NCBI RefSeq assembly: GCF_035989305.1
Contig: NZ_CP108514.1
Coordinates: 5,994,501 to 6,058,500, forward strand
Length of the DNA stretch: 64,000 nt
DNA from: Streptomyces sp. NBC_01233
GTDB lineage: Bacteria > Actinomycetota > Actinomycetes > Streptomycetales > Streptomycetaceae
Direction of reading: 5' to 3'
Below the pieces are notes generated by a model. It saw only the letters and a list, made by a program, of their open reading frames with translations, did no database searches and was not told the origin of the DNA. The translations under genes were made by a program, and so were the position numbers. This document shows, one piece after another, positions 23,671-33,100 of this stretch; the stretch's first letter is position 1; every line of letters begins with the position of its first letter.

Positions 23671-24849
23671 GTGTCGCTGCCACCCCTGGTCGAGCCAGCT
23701 GCTGAGCTCACCGTTGACGAGGTCCGTCGGTACTCCCGCCACCTGATCATCCCGGATGTCGGGATGGACGGCCAGAAGCGCCTGAAGAACGCCAAGGTGC
23801 TGGCCGTGGGCGCGGGCGGCCTCGGCTCGCCCGCCCTCATGTACCTGGCCGCGGCCGGCGTCGGCACGCTGGGCATCGTGGAGTTCGACGAGGTCGACGA
23901 GTCGAACCTGCAGCGCCAGATCATCCACAGCCAGGCGGACATCGGCCGTTCCAAGGCCGAGTCGGCCCGCGACAGCGTGCTGGGCATCAACCCGTACGTG
24001 AACGTGGTCCTGCACGAAGAGCGGCTCGAAGCCGAGAACGTGATGGAGATCTTCAGCCAGTACGACCTCATCGTCGACGGCACGGACAACTTCGCCACGC
24101 GCTACCTGGTCAACGACGCCTGCGTGCTGCTGAACAAGCCGTACGTGTGGGGCTCGATCTACCGCTTCGACGGCCAGGCCTCGGTCTTCTGGTCCGAGCA
24201 CGGCCCGTGCTACCGCTGCCTCTACCCCGAGCCGCCCCCGCCGGGCATGGTCCCGAGCTGCGCCGAGGGCGGCGTCCTGGGCGTGCTCTGCGCGTCCATC
24301 GGGTCCATCCAGGTCACCGAGGCCATCAAGGTCCTGACGGGCGTCGGCGAGCCGCTGGTCGGCCGCCTGATGATCTACGACGCGCTGGAGATGCAGTACC
24401 GCCAGGTCAAGGTCCGCAAGGACCCCGACTGCGCGGTCTGCGGTCCGAACGCGACCGTCACCGAGCTCATCGACTACGAGGCCTTCTGCGGCGTCGTGTC
24501 GGAGGAGGCCCAGGAGGCCGCGCTCGGCTCGACGATCACTCCCAAGCAGCTCAAGGAGTGGATCGACAACGACGATCCCATCGAGATCATCGACGTCCGC
24601 GAGGTCAACGAGTACGAGATCGTCTCGATCCCCGGCGCGAAGCTGATCCCCAAGGGCGAGTTCCTGATGGGCTCGGCCCTCCAGGACCTGCCGCAGGACA
24701 GGCGCATCGTCTTGCACTGCAAGACGGGTGTCCGCAGTGCGGAAGTCCTCGCGGTCCTGAAGTCCGCGGGCTTCGCGGACGCGGTGCACGTCGGCGGCGG
24801 CGTCATCGGCTGGGTCCACCAGGTCGAGCCCGAGAAGCCGGTCTACTAG
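23671..24849 (+). CDS. moeZ: MoeB/ThiF adenylyltransferase - rhodanese fusion (MoeZ)
   Basis: MoeZ activates the C-terminus of sulfur-carrier proteins (MoaD, ThiS, CysO) as acyl-adenylates and then transfers sulfur from its rhodanese domain. The 392-residue protein has the E1-like domain at residues 15-270, with nucleotide loop GAGGLGSPA, DESNLQRQ and two zinc CxxC pairs (CYRC, CAVC). The rhodanese domain at 285-390 has the active-site loop HCKTGVRSAE. The start is GTG 23671 after GGAG. It is the standard actinomycete form of the enzyme for molybdopterin, cysteine and thiamine sulfur chemistry; moaE lies elsewhere in the window. Confidence 0.95.
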   Translation: MSLPPLVEPAAELTVDEVRRYSRHLIIPDVGMDGQKRLKNAKVLAVGAGGLGSPALMYLAAAGVGTLGIVEFDEVDESNLQRQIIHSQADIGRSKAESARDSVLGINPYVNVVLHEERLEAENVMEIFSQYDLIVDGTDNFATRYLVNDACVLLNKPYVWGSIYRFDGQASVFWSEHGPCYRCLYPEPPPPGMVPSCAEGGVLGVLCASIGSIQVTEAIKVLTGVGEPLVGRLMIYDALEMQYRQVKVRKDPDCAVCGPNATVTELIDYEAFCGVVSEEAQEAALGSTITPKQLKEWIDNDDPIEIIDVREVNEYEIVSIPGAKLIPKGEFLMGSALQDLPQDRRIVLHCKTGVRSAEVLAVLKSAGFADAVHVGGGVIGWVHQVEPEKPVY

Positions 24850-24857
24850 CAGTCACC

Positions 24858-24902
24858 CCGGAGGGGCCGTACCGCGCGCGTCGCCCGGTACGGCCCCTCC
24901 GG
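24858..24902. terminator. bidirectional terminator between moeZ and peptidase
   Basis: A perfect 16-bp stem (24858-24873 with 24887-24902) has a 13-base loop. It lies between the convergent stops at 24849 and 24914. Confidence 0.8.
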
Positions 24903-24913
24903 CGTTCTCCGGA

Positions 24914-26509
24914 TCAGGCACCCGCCGGATCCTCCGGCGCGACGGGCGTCCCCGTGGCGTCCGGGCTCGCGGTGCAGACGGTGCCCGCCTTCGGCGTCTT
25001 CCCGTCCAGCAGGTACGTGTTGACGGCCTCCTGCACGCAGGGGTCGCCGCTGTTGTACGCGCCGTGCCCCTCGCCCTTGTACGTGAGCTCCACGCCCACG
25101 CCGGGGCCGAGCCGCTCCACCATGTTGCGGGCGCCCTCGTACGGGGTGGCCGGGTCGCCGGTGTTGCCGATCACCAGGATCGGGGCGGAGCCGGGGGCGG
25201 AGACGTCCGGGGTCTCCCAGGTGCCGGGCACCGGCCAGTCGGTGCAGCTCATCATGGCCCAGCCGAGGAAGTCCCCGAAGACGGGCGAGGCCGAACGGAA
25301 CGCCGCCAGCTTGGCCTTGGTCTCCTCCAGGCTGTAACGGTCCTTGGAGTCCACACAGTTGATGGCGGTGTTCGCGGCGCCGATGTTGCTGTAACGCCCT
25401 TGCTGGTCACGGCCGTTGAGTGCGTCGGACAGGGCCAGCAGCAGCTGCCCCTGCCCGCCCTCCGCCTCGTCGAGCCCCTGCTCCAGCAGCGGCCACAGCT
25501 CCTTGGAGTACAGGGCCTGCGCGATGCCGTTGGTGGCGGCGCTCTCGGTGAGCTGCCGGTCCCCGATGCCCGCGATGGGCTTCGCGGCCAGCTCCTTCTG
25601 GAGCTTGATGATGTTGGCCTCGATCTCCTTGGGCGTGCTGCCCTGGAGCCGGCACTCGTCGCCGCGGTCCACGCAGTCCTGGGCGAAGTTGTCGAGGGCG
25701 AGCTGGAAGCCCTTGGCCTGGCCCATCGCCCCCTCCTCGGAGTTCTTGGTCGGGTCCACGACGGCGTCGAAGACGGCCCGGCCGACGTTCTTGGGGAAGA
25801 GGTGGGCGTAGACCCCGCCGAGCTCGGTGCCGTAGGAGACGCCGAAGTAGTTCAGCTTCTCGTCGCCGAGGGCCTGGCGGATGCGGTCCAGGTCGCGGGC
25901 GGCGTCCGGGGTGCCGACGTGGGGGAGGAGCTTGCCGGACTTGTCCTTGCAGGCCTGCTGGTACGTCCTGGTGTTGTCGACGTAGGTCTTCTCCTCCTCG
26001 GGGGTGTCCGGGGAGGAGTCCTGGGAGTAGTACACGTCCAGCTGCTTGTCGTCCTCGCAGCGGACGGGAGCGCTGGCGCCCACCCCGCGGGGGTCGAAGC
26101 TGACCAGGTCGTACCGGGCGCGCAGGGCCTCGTACTCCTTGGCGGCGCCGGGGAGGGTCGCGACGCCGGAGCCGCCGGGGCCGCCGAAGTTGAAGACCAG
26201 GGAGCCGAGACGGTTCTTCTGGTCGCGGGCCTTGGCGCGGATGAGGGCGATCGGGATCGTCTCGCCGCCCGGGTCGGCGTAGTCGAGGGGGACGTCGAGA
26301 GTGGCGCACTGCCAGTCCTTGGGCGGGACCGGTCCGCTGCCCTGCGCGGGGGTGGGGGCGTCGCAGTCACCCCACTTGAGGGGCTTGGCCGGCTTGGTGC
26401 CGTCGGCCTTGGGCTGCTTCCCTTCGCCGTCGTCGGAGCATGCGGCCGTGGAGAGCAGAGCGGCGGCGAGTGCGGCGGCGGCGGTGACCCGCCAGGCGTT
26501 TCTCGGCAT
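24914..26509 (-). CDS. secreted alpha/beta-hydrolase lipoprotein, tripeptidyl aminopeptidase type
   Basis: The 531-residue protein has a lipoprotein signal peptide (MPRNAWRVTAAAALAAALLS, then TAAC lipobox at about residue 23). It then follows the SlpD/SlpE/Tap group of mycelium-associated tripeptidyl peptidases. The oxyanion segment is NFGGPGGSG, the nucleophile is in GVSYGTELGG, the acid in NTGDPATPYEGA, and the His in GEGHGAYNSGDPC. The ATG at 26509 gives a proper signal peptide; the open frame extends 26 codons more without one. Conserved cysteines suggest disulfides. It likely releases short peptides outside the cell. It is monocistronic with a shared terminator. Confidence 0.88.
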   Translation of the reverse strand: MPRNAWRVTAAAALAAALLSTAACSDDGEGKQPKADGTKPAKPLKWGDCDAPTPAQGSGPVPPKDWQCATLDVPLDYADPGGETIPIALIRAKARDQKNRLGSLVFNFGGPGGSGVATLPGAAKEYEALRARYDLVSFDPRGVGASAPVRCEDDKQLDVYYSQDSSPDTPEEEKTYVDNTRTYQQACKDKSGKLLPHVGTPDAARDLDRIRQALGDEKLNYFGVSYGTELGGVYAHLFPKNVGRAVFDAVVDPTKNSEEGAMGQAKGFQLALDNFAQDCVDRGDECRLQGSTPKEIEANIIKLQKELAAKPIAGIGDRQLTESAATNGIAQALYSKELWPLLEQGLDEAEGGQGQLLLALSDALNGRDQQGRYSNIGAANTAINCVDSKDRYSLEETKAKLAAFRSASPVFGDFLGWAMMSCTDWPVPGTWETPDVSAPGSAPILVIGNTGDPATPYEGARNMVERLGPGVGVELTYKGEGHGAYNSGDPCVQEAVNTYLLDGKTPKAGTVCTASPDATGTPVAPEDPAGA

Positions 26510-26668
26510 ACCCCCATCCTGTGCGCCCTCCGCGACCCCCGCCCGCGCGCTGACCCAAACGGGTCCCGCCCGGCCCCGCCGTCGCATGCACGGACCTGCC
26601 GACCTGCCTACCTGCCCGGCGTTCGAGGCGCGGGCGCGGCCGCGAACCCCCGCAGACCGAGCCGGAGG

Positions 26669-29494
26669 CTAAATGGCTTCCTTGCGGGTCAGGAAGTTGA
26701 ACGAGATCCATCCCGGCAGCACCGGCAGCCAGAACGTCATCAGCCGGAACAACAGCACCGCCGAGATCGCGACCTCCTTCTCCAGCCCGGCCGCGATCAG
26801 CCCCAGCGTCAGGGTGGTCTCCACCGCGCCCATGCCGCCCGGCGTCGGCGCCGCCGAACCCAGTGCGTTGCCCGCCAGGAAGACCACCGCGATGCTCGCG
26901 TAGCTGATGGCCTCGCCGCCCCCGAACGCGCGGATCGACGCGTCCAGGCACATCACGAAGCAGCCGGTCAGCAGCAGCATCCCGCCGATGCCGGTCATCA
27001 GCTTCTTCGGCCGCTGGAGCACGTCCAGCATGCGCGGCACCACGCCCGCGAACAGCGCCCGCACCCGCGTCACGACGAACTTCCGCATGAACGGGACCGC
27101 CGTCACCACCAGCACGAGCACGGCGACGGTCAGCAGCCCCGCGATGACCGCCCGGGAAGGGGTCATCTCGGGGGTCTTCTCGGTTCCGGTCAGGTAGCCG
27201 AAGGACAGCAGCAGCAGGATGTGGCTGGCCAGCCCGAAGAGCTGGGAGGCGCCCACGCTCGCGACCGCCAGCCCCGGCCGGACCCCCGCCCGCTGCAGGA
27301 AGCGGGTGTTCAGCGCGACACCGCCGACCGCTGCCGGGGCCACCAGCTTCACGAACGACCCGGCCACCTGCGCGACCACGGTCCGCAGGAACGGCACCCG
27401 CTCCGGCACGAAGCCCAGCAGGCTCATCGCCGCCGCGAAGTACGTCAGCGCCGAGAAGGCCAGAGCCGCCCCGACCCAGCCCCACTGCGCCTCGCCGATG
27501 ATCGTCGCGAAGTCCACGTGGGCCAGCTGCGTGAGCAGGAAGTACGCACCGAACGCGCCTGCGATGAACGAGACCAGCGTGCGCGGCCGGATCCGCTCCA
27601 GCCGGGCCGGCTCCACCGGCGCCTGAGGGCGGATCAGCAGCACCTGGTGGCGGATCTGCGTCAGCAGGTCCTCCTCGCGGGCCCCGTCCAGCGCGTCCTC
27701 CAGGGCCTTCTTCTCGGCCTTGCGGTCGGCGGCGGCCGACGCGGAGACCGGGGTCGCGGAGGCCGCCGACTCCGCCTCGCGCGCCGCCTTCGCCGCGCGC
27801 GAGGACTCCAGTACGGCCTCCCGCTGCCGATCGGCCCGCTCCCGGGCCAGCTTGCGCAGCGTCGCCCGGGTGGAACGGCTGAGCGCGATCGGCTGGAGCA
27901 GCGGCAGGCAGTCCGCCACCGCGTCCGGGCCGAGCACCGACACGGCCGAGGCCACCGCGCGCTCCGCGCCGACCCGCAGGCCGACCGTGGTCAGCAGCTG
28001 GGCGATGTCCATCCGCAGCACCAGGTCGCCCGCGGCGATCTCACCGCCGCGCAGGTCCGTGAGGACGACATTGCCGGAACGATCCACCACCAGGGCGTCC
28101 CCGGTGAGCCGCCGGTGGGCGATCCGCCGCGACTGCAGGGCCCGTACCTGCTTCCACGTGGTGTGGATCAGCTCGTCGGTGATCTCCTCGTCGGCGAGCG
28201 CGTCGAGGGGCCGGGCGTCCAGGTGCTCGTACACGAGCATCACCGCGTCCGGGCCGAGCTCGGAGGTGGCGATCAGCTTCGGCGCGTTCGCCCCGGCCGC
28301 GATGGCCGCGTACGCGAGCAGCGCCTCCTGCTCCAGCGCCTGGCGCAGCGACTGCAGGCTGCGGCCCGTGGTGATGCCGCGCAGGGTGACCCGGCGCCAG
28401 ACCCGGTAGAAGAAGCCGTGGGCCTGCTGCTCGCGGTCGACGATCGTGACGTCGAGCGGCGGCCCGTCCTCCAGGGTCACGTGGTAGCGGCGCCCCCGGT
28501 CGTTCGCCTCGGACGGCTCGGGACCCTCGGGCAGCTCGGCGCGCATCGCGCTGACCGGCTGGAAGCCGACCCGGCGCAGACCGGCGAGGAGGTTCTGCCC
28601 GGTGGGGCGCACATTGGGCGAGCCGACGGCGTACAGGGTGCCGTAGGCGACGCTCCAGCCGATCAGCACGGTGAGGATGATCGAGAAGGGTGTGGTGTAG
28701 CCGTTGACCAGCATGGTGAGGGCGTTGAGCAGCAGGACCACCCACAGCGCCACGCGCCAGTGGGGTCTGCGGGTCATGCCGACGGCGGTCATGTACGCGA
28801 TGACGGGCGCGAGGTAGCCGTGCACCGGGTCGGTGAGGGCCCCGCCGCCCGCGGGCCGGGTGAGGGCGTCCTGGATGGTGTCGGGGGCGGCCTGGGAGAC
28901 CCACAGGTCGGTGGCGAGGGTGACGCCGTGCGCGAGGACGGCGGCGAGCACGCCGTCGGCGATGCGCAGCCCGTCGCGTTTGATCAGCCGCTCGATGGCG
29001 AAGGCGACGGGCAGCAGCAGCACGGCGATGCTGGACACGAGCGCCGCGACCTTGATCAGCAGGTCCGGCGCCTGGCCGGTGCCCTTGCTGATGTCCTCCT
29101 CGAGCCCGACCGTCGTGCCGTGGGCGAAGGCGGCGATGGCGAGCAGGACGGCGATGCCGAGGATGCCGACGAGGAGGCGTACGAGGTCGGACGGCCGGTG
29201 CACGCGGGCGGCGAGCAGCGGCTCGTCGACCTCGACGCGGTCGGCGGCCGTGGAGGCGTGGCCGTGCGACCCCTCCGCGTCGCCGCTCTCGCCGTCGGTA
29301 CCGCTGCCGGTGCCGGTGTCACCGTCGGGGCGCGGGGCCTTCGACGGGACCTCCTTCGACAGAGCCTTCGGCGGGGTCTGAGGGCGGGTCGCCGGAACGG
29401 GCTCGGGGCGGGAGGCGGCGCCGTCGTCTGGGCGCGCGCCGTCGTCAGCCGCCGCGCCGTCCGGAGGGCTCACACCCTGCTCCTTCGTCGTCAC
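26669..29494 (-). CDS. kinase-like / lysylphosphatidylglycerol-synthase-type flippase fusion
   Basis: A 941-residue membrane protein with an unusual layout. Residues 1-95 are a disordered cytoplasmic segment, 100-300 hold about six helices. Residues about 320-540 form a kinase-like domain, with a HRRLTGDALVVD catalytic-loop look-alike and LTDLRGGEIA in the DFG position. A charged coiled region (560-640) is followed by the UPF0104/LPG_synthase_TM domain (about 650-935) with seven or eight helices and the GGMGAVETTL motif. LPG_synthase_TM proteins flip or modify lipids. The aminoacyl-transferase domain of MprF is missing. GTG 29494 is preferred, with AAGAAGAG upstream; GTG 29521 is the alternative. 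Confidence 0.82.
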   Translation of the reverse strand: MTTKEQGVSPPDGAAADDGARPDDGAASRPEPVPATRPQTPPKALSKEVPSKAPRPDGDTGTGSGTDGESGDAEGSHGHASTAADRVEVDEPLLAARVHRPSDLVRLLVGILGIAVLLAIAAFAHGTTVGLEEDISKGTGQAPDLLIKVAALVSSIAVLLLPVAFAIERLIKRDGLRIADGVLAAVLAHGVTLATDLWVSQAAPDTIQDALTRPAGGGALTDPVHGYLAPVIAYMTAVGMTRRPHWRVALWVVLLLNALTMLVNGYTTPFSIILTVLIGWSVAYGTLYAVGSPNVRPTGQNLLAGLRRVGFQPVSAMRAELPEGPEPSEANDRGRRYHVTLEDGPPLDVTIVDREQQAHGFFYRVWRRVTLRGITTGRSLQSLRQALEQEALLAYAAIAAGANAPKLIATSELGPDAVMLVYEHLDARPLDALADEEITDELIHTTWKQVRALQSRRIAHRRLTGDALVVDRSGNVVLTDLRGGEIAAGDLVLRMDIAQLLTTVGLRVGAERAVASAVSVLGPDAVADCLPLLQPIALSRSTRATLRKLARERADRQREAVLESSRAAKAAREAESAASATPVSASAAADRKAEKKALEDALDGAREEDLLTQIRHQVLLIRPQAPVEPARLERIRPRTLVSFIAGAFGAYFLLTQLAHVDFATIIGEAQWGWVGAALAFSALTYFAAAMSLLGFVPERVPFLRTVVAQVAGSFVKLVAPAAVGGVALNTRFLQRAGVRPGLAVASVGASQLFGLASHILLLLSFGYLTGTEKTPEMTPSRAVIAGLLTVAVLVLVVTAVPFMRKFVVTRVRALFAGVVPRMLDVLQRPKKLMTGIGGMLLLTGCFVMCLDASIRAFGGGEAISYASIAVVFLAGNALGSAAPTPGGMGAVETTLTLGLIAAGLEKEVAISAVLLFRLMTFWLPVLPGWISFNFLTRKEAI

Positions 29495-29640
29495 ATCCGT
29501 CTCTTCTTGATCACGTATCACCAGTCACCGCCCGGAAGATGGTGGCACGGACCGACGGGCCAGCGGGGCATCAGGGTGCGCGCCGGTCCGGAACCCCGAC
29601 TTCCGCCGGCCGGCCTCCGGCGTACTGCACCATGTGCTGA

Positions 29641-30000
29641 ATGAGTGAGGAGCTGCCCGCGTACGCGGAGCACGTGCTTGAGGTGGCAGAGCGTATTCCG
29701 CCCGGCCGGGTGATGACATACGGGGACGTCGCCGAATGGCTCGGCGAGGGAGGCCCGCGCCAAGTCGGGCGTGTCATGGCCCTGTACGGGGGAGCCGTGC
29801 CCTGGTGGCGCGTGGTGCGGGCGGACGGCGTACCCCTGCCCGGCCACGAGCTGCGCGCCCTGGAGCACTACCGGGCCGAAGCCACCCCGCTGCGCCTGAC
29901 GGCGGGCGGCGAGCCGCGGCTGGACATGCGCCGGGCGCGCTGGGACGGGGCCCCGGGAGACACCGGACAGGACGGCACACGCGACGAGGCTCACACCTGA
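29641..30000 (+). CDS. alkyltransferase-like (ATL) DNA-binding protein of the MGMT family
   Basis: The 119-residue protein covers the DNA-binding domain of O6-alkylguanine-DNA alkyltransferases: PPGRVMTYGDVAEWLG (helix-turn-helix) and GRVMALYGG. In the active-site position it has PWWRVVRADG instead of PCHRV, so the alkyl-accepting cysteine is replaced by tryptophan. ATL proteins bind O6-alkylguanine and flag it for nucleotide excision repair. It sits divergently from the flippase and before AdnA, in a DNA-repair neighbourhood. Confidence 0.88.
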   Translation: MSEELPAYAEHVLEVAERIPPGRVMTYGDVAEWLGEGGPRQVGRVMALYGGAVPWWRVVRADGVPLPGHELRALEHYRAEATPLRLTAGGEPRLDMRRARWDGAPGDTGQDGTRDEAHT

Positions 30001-30171
30001 CAGCTTCGGCCATGCGCGGCCTGGACGGGCGATCGGGCGACCGCGCGAACGTCCGTACGGGCTACCCGGGGGGACTGCGCGGCGTCGGCCGGTTGCCGTA
30101 GCGTTGCCACTTCGGCTTCTCCGCGAGCCGTCACGGCAGCACCCGCAGACCCACCAGGACCGGCACCCCAC

Positions 30172-33100
30172 GTGAACACCTCTTCCTCCGAAAGCCGCCG
30201 CACCGAGCGGCGGCACACGCGGACCCCGGACGCGTACCGCCTCGTGCGCACCGGGCCGGAACGGGTGGATCCCCCTGTGCTGGACGCAGCGCAACGGGCG
30301 GTGGTTGACCACACCGGCGGACCGCTCCTGGTCCTGGCCGGACCGGGCACCGGGAAGACGACCACGCTGGTCGAGGCGGTCACCGCCCGGGTGGAAGCCG
30401 GGGCGGACCCCGCCCGCATCCTCATTCTCACCTTCAGCCGCAAGGCGGCCGTGGAACTGCGTGACCGGGCCGCCCTGCGGCTGGGCGGTGCGCGGGCTCC
30501 GCAGGCCACCACCTTCCACTCCTTCTGCTACGGCCTGGTCCGCTCCCACCAGGACACCGACCTCTTCGCCGACCCGCTGCGGCTGCTGTCCGGCCCGGAG
30601 CAGGACGTGATGGTCCGCACCCTCCTGGAAGGCCAGCGCCGGATCCGCTCCATCCGCTGGCCCGACGACCTGCGGGCGGCGCTGACCACGCGCGGCTTCG
30701 CCGACGAGGTCCGTGCGGTGCTGGCCCGCGCCCGCGAACTGGGCCTCGGCCCGCAGGCCCTCTCCTCGTTCGCCGACCGCATCGGCCGTCCGGACTGGAA
30801 GGCGGCGGCGGCCTTCCTCTCCGAGTACCTGGACGTCCTGGACCTGCAGGGCACGCTGGACTACGCCGAACTCCTCCACCGTGCGGTCCTCCTGGCGGAG
30901 GGCACCCCTGCCCTGTCCTCCTCCTACGACGCGATCTTCGTGGACGAGTACCAGGACACGGACGCCTCCCAGCTGCGGCTGCTGCGGGCCCTGACCGGGC
31001 GCGGCGGGACGCTGGTCGCCTTCGGCGATCCCGACCAGTCGATCTACGCCTTCCGCGGCGCGGACATCAACAACATCCTGGACTTCGAGTCCGCCTTCCC
31101 GGGCGCGCAGGTCAAAGCCCTGACGGTGGGCCGCCGCTCCGGCGCGGCCCTGCTGACGGCGACCCGTCTCCTCGCCACCCGGATGCCGGTCCCGCGGCTG
31201 CCGGCCACGGCGGTACGCGCCCACCGCGGGCTCCAGGCCACCCGGGAGGGCGGCCGGGTGGAGGTCTTCACGTACCCGACGGCCGGCGCCGAGCTGGACA
31301 ACATCGCCGACATCCTGCGCCGGGCCCACCTGGAGGACGGCGTCCCCTGGCAGGACATGGCCGTCCTGGTCCGCGCCGGCGGCCGAACCCTCCCGGCGAT
31401 GCGCCGCGCCCTGATCTCGGCCGGGGTCCCCGCCGAAACGGACGGCACGGACACCCCCCTCCGCCACGAACCCGCCATAGCCCCCCTCCTGACAGCCCTC
31501 CGCCTCACGGCCACGGCAACCCTGACCACCGACCCGGCGGCCGAGCCGGCAGTCGCCGCCGAAGCCGACGCGATCGCCCCGGCCGGGGCGATCGCCCCGG
31601 CCTACGCGACCGCCGGGGCTTCGGCCGTCGTGGACGCCGCCGCCCAGGCCGCGCCGAGCCTCGACGCGACCGTCCCCAGCCCCGCCGGAGCGGGCGGGGC
31701 CGGGGACACCGGCGAGACCGGCACGGGTGCCGCCGCGGACGGCGAGGAGCCGAGGCCCGGTGCGCCCGGCGGGGCGGCCGAGGCCGGCGACCTTGCGCGC
31801 ACCTTCGGGATGGGCGCCGCCGAAACCGAGGAGGCCGTGGACACCGCCGGGGCGGACACGGGTGCCGCGGTGGCAGACGAGGCGGGACCGGGGCCGAGCC
31901 CCGACACCGCCGGCCCCACTGGCCCTGCCGGAGGCGCGGCGTCGGGCTCCGAGACCGCCGGCCCCGTCGGAGGCGTCACCGTCGAGGCCGCCGTCACCCT
32001 GCTCACCTCCCCCCTCGGCGGCATGGACGCCGCCGACCTGCGGCGGCTCGGCCGGGCGCTGCGGGAAGAGGAGCGCGCCGCCGGCGTCAAGGTGCCCGCG
32101 CCCTCCGACGTGCTGCTCGCGCGCGCCCTCGCCGAGCCGGAGCGGCTCACCGCGCACGACCCCGCGTACGCCCGCGGAGCGCAGCGCCTCGGCCTGCTCC
32201 TGCGCAAGGCCCGCGAGCTGCTCCAGGGCGGCGGCACCGCCGAGGAGGCCCTGTGGATCCTCTGGGACGGCACCCCCTGGCCCCAGCGGCTGGAGCGCAG
32301 CGCCCGCCGCGGCGCCGCCGCCGGCCGCAACGCCGACCGCGACCTCGACGCCGTCTGCGCCCTCTTCGACACCGCCGCCCGCGCCGAGGAGCGCACCGGC
32401 GGCCGCGGCGCGCTCAACTTCCTCGAACAACTGGAGGCGGAGGACATCGCCGCCGACACGTTGACGGCACGCGCCACCGGCTCCGAAGCCGTCCGCCTGA
32501 TGACCGCCCACCGTTCCAAGGGCCTGGAGTGGTCCCTCGTCGTGGTCGCCGGAGTCCAGGAGGGCCTGTGGCCCGACCTCCGCCGCCGCGGTTCCCTCCT
32601 GGAGGCCGACCGCATCGGCCGCGACGGCCTCGCCGAGCCCCTCACCCCCGGCGCCCTCCTCGCCGAGGAACGCCGGCTCTTCTACGTCGCCGCCACCCGC
32701 GCCCGCGACCGCCTCGTCGTCACCGCCGTCAAGGCCCCCGCCGACGACGGCGACCAGCCCTCCCGCTTCCTGACCGAGCTCGGGGTCACCCCGAAGGACG
32801 TCACCGGCCGCCCCCGCCGCCCCCTCGCCGTCCCCGCGCTCGTCGCCGAGCTGCGCGCGACCACCGTCGACCCGGACGCCTCGCCCGCCCTGCGCGACGC
32901 CGCCGCCCGGCGCCTCGCCCGCCTCGCCGCGCTCACCGACGACGAGGACCGCCCCCTGGTCCCGGCCGCGCACCCGCAGCGATGGTGGGGCCTGTACGAG
33001 CCCACCCGCAGCAGCGTCCCGCTCCGCGACCGGGACCGGCCCGTCGCCCTGTCCGGCAGCGCCCTGGAGCAGCTCGCCAACACCTGCTCCCTGCAGTGGT

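Noticed and set aside
25064..29644. Plus-strand open frame of 1,526 codons opposite the peptidase and flippase
   Set aside because: It is the complement of two clear genes with conserved motifs; its composition is His/Arg/Gln/Asp-rich and contains no domain. Long antisense frames are expected at this GC content.
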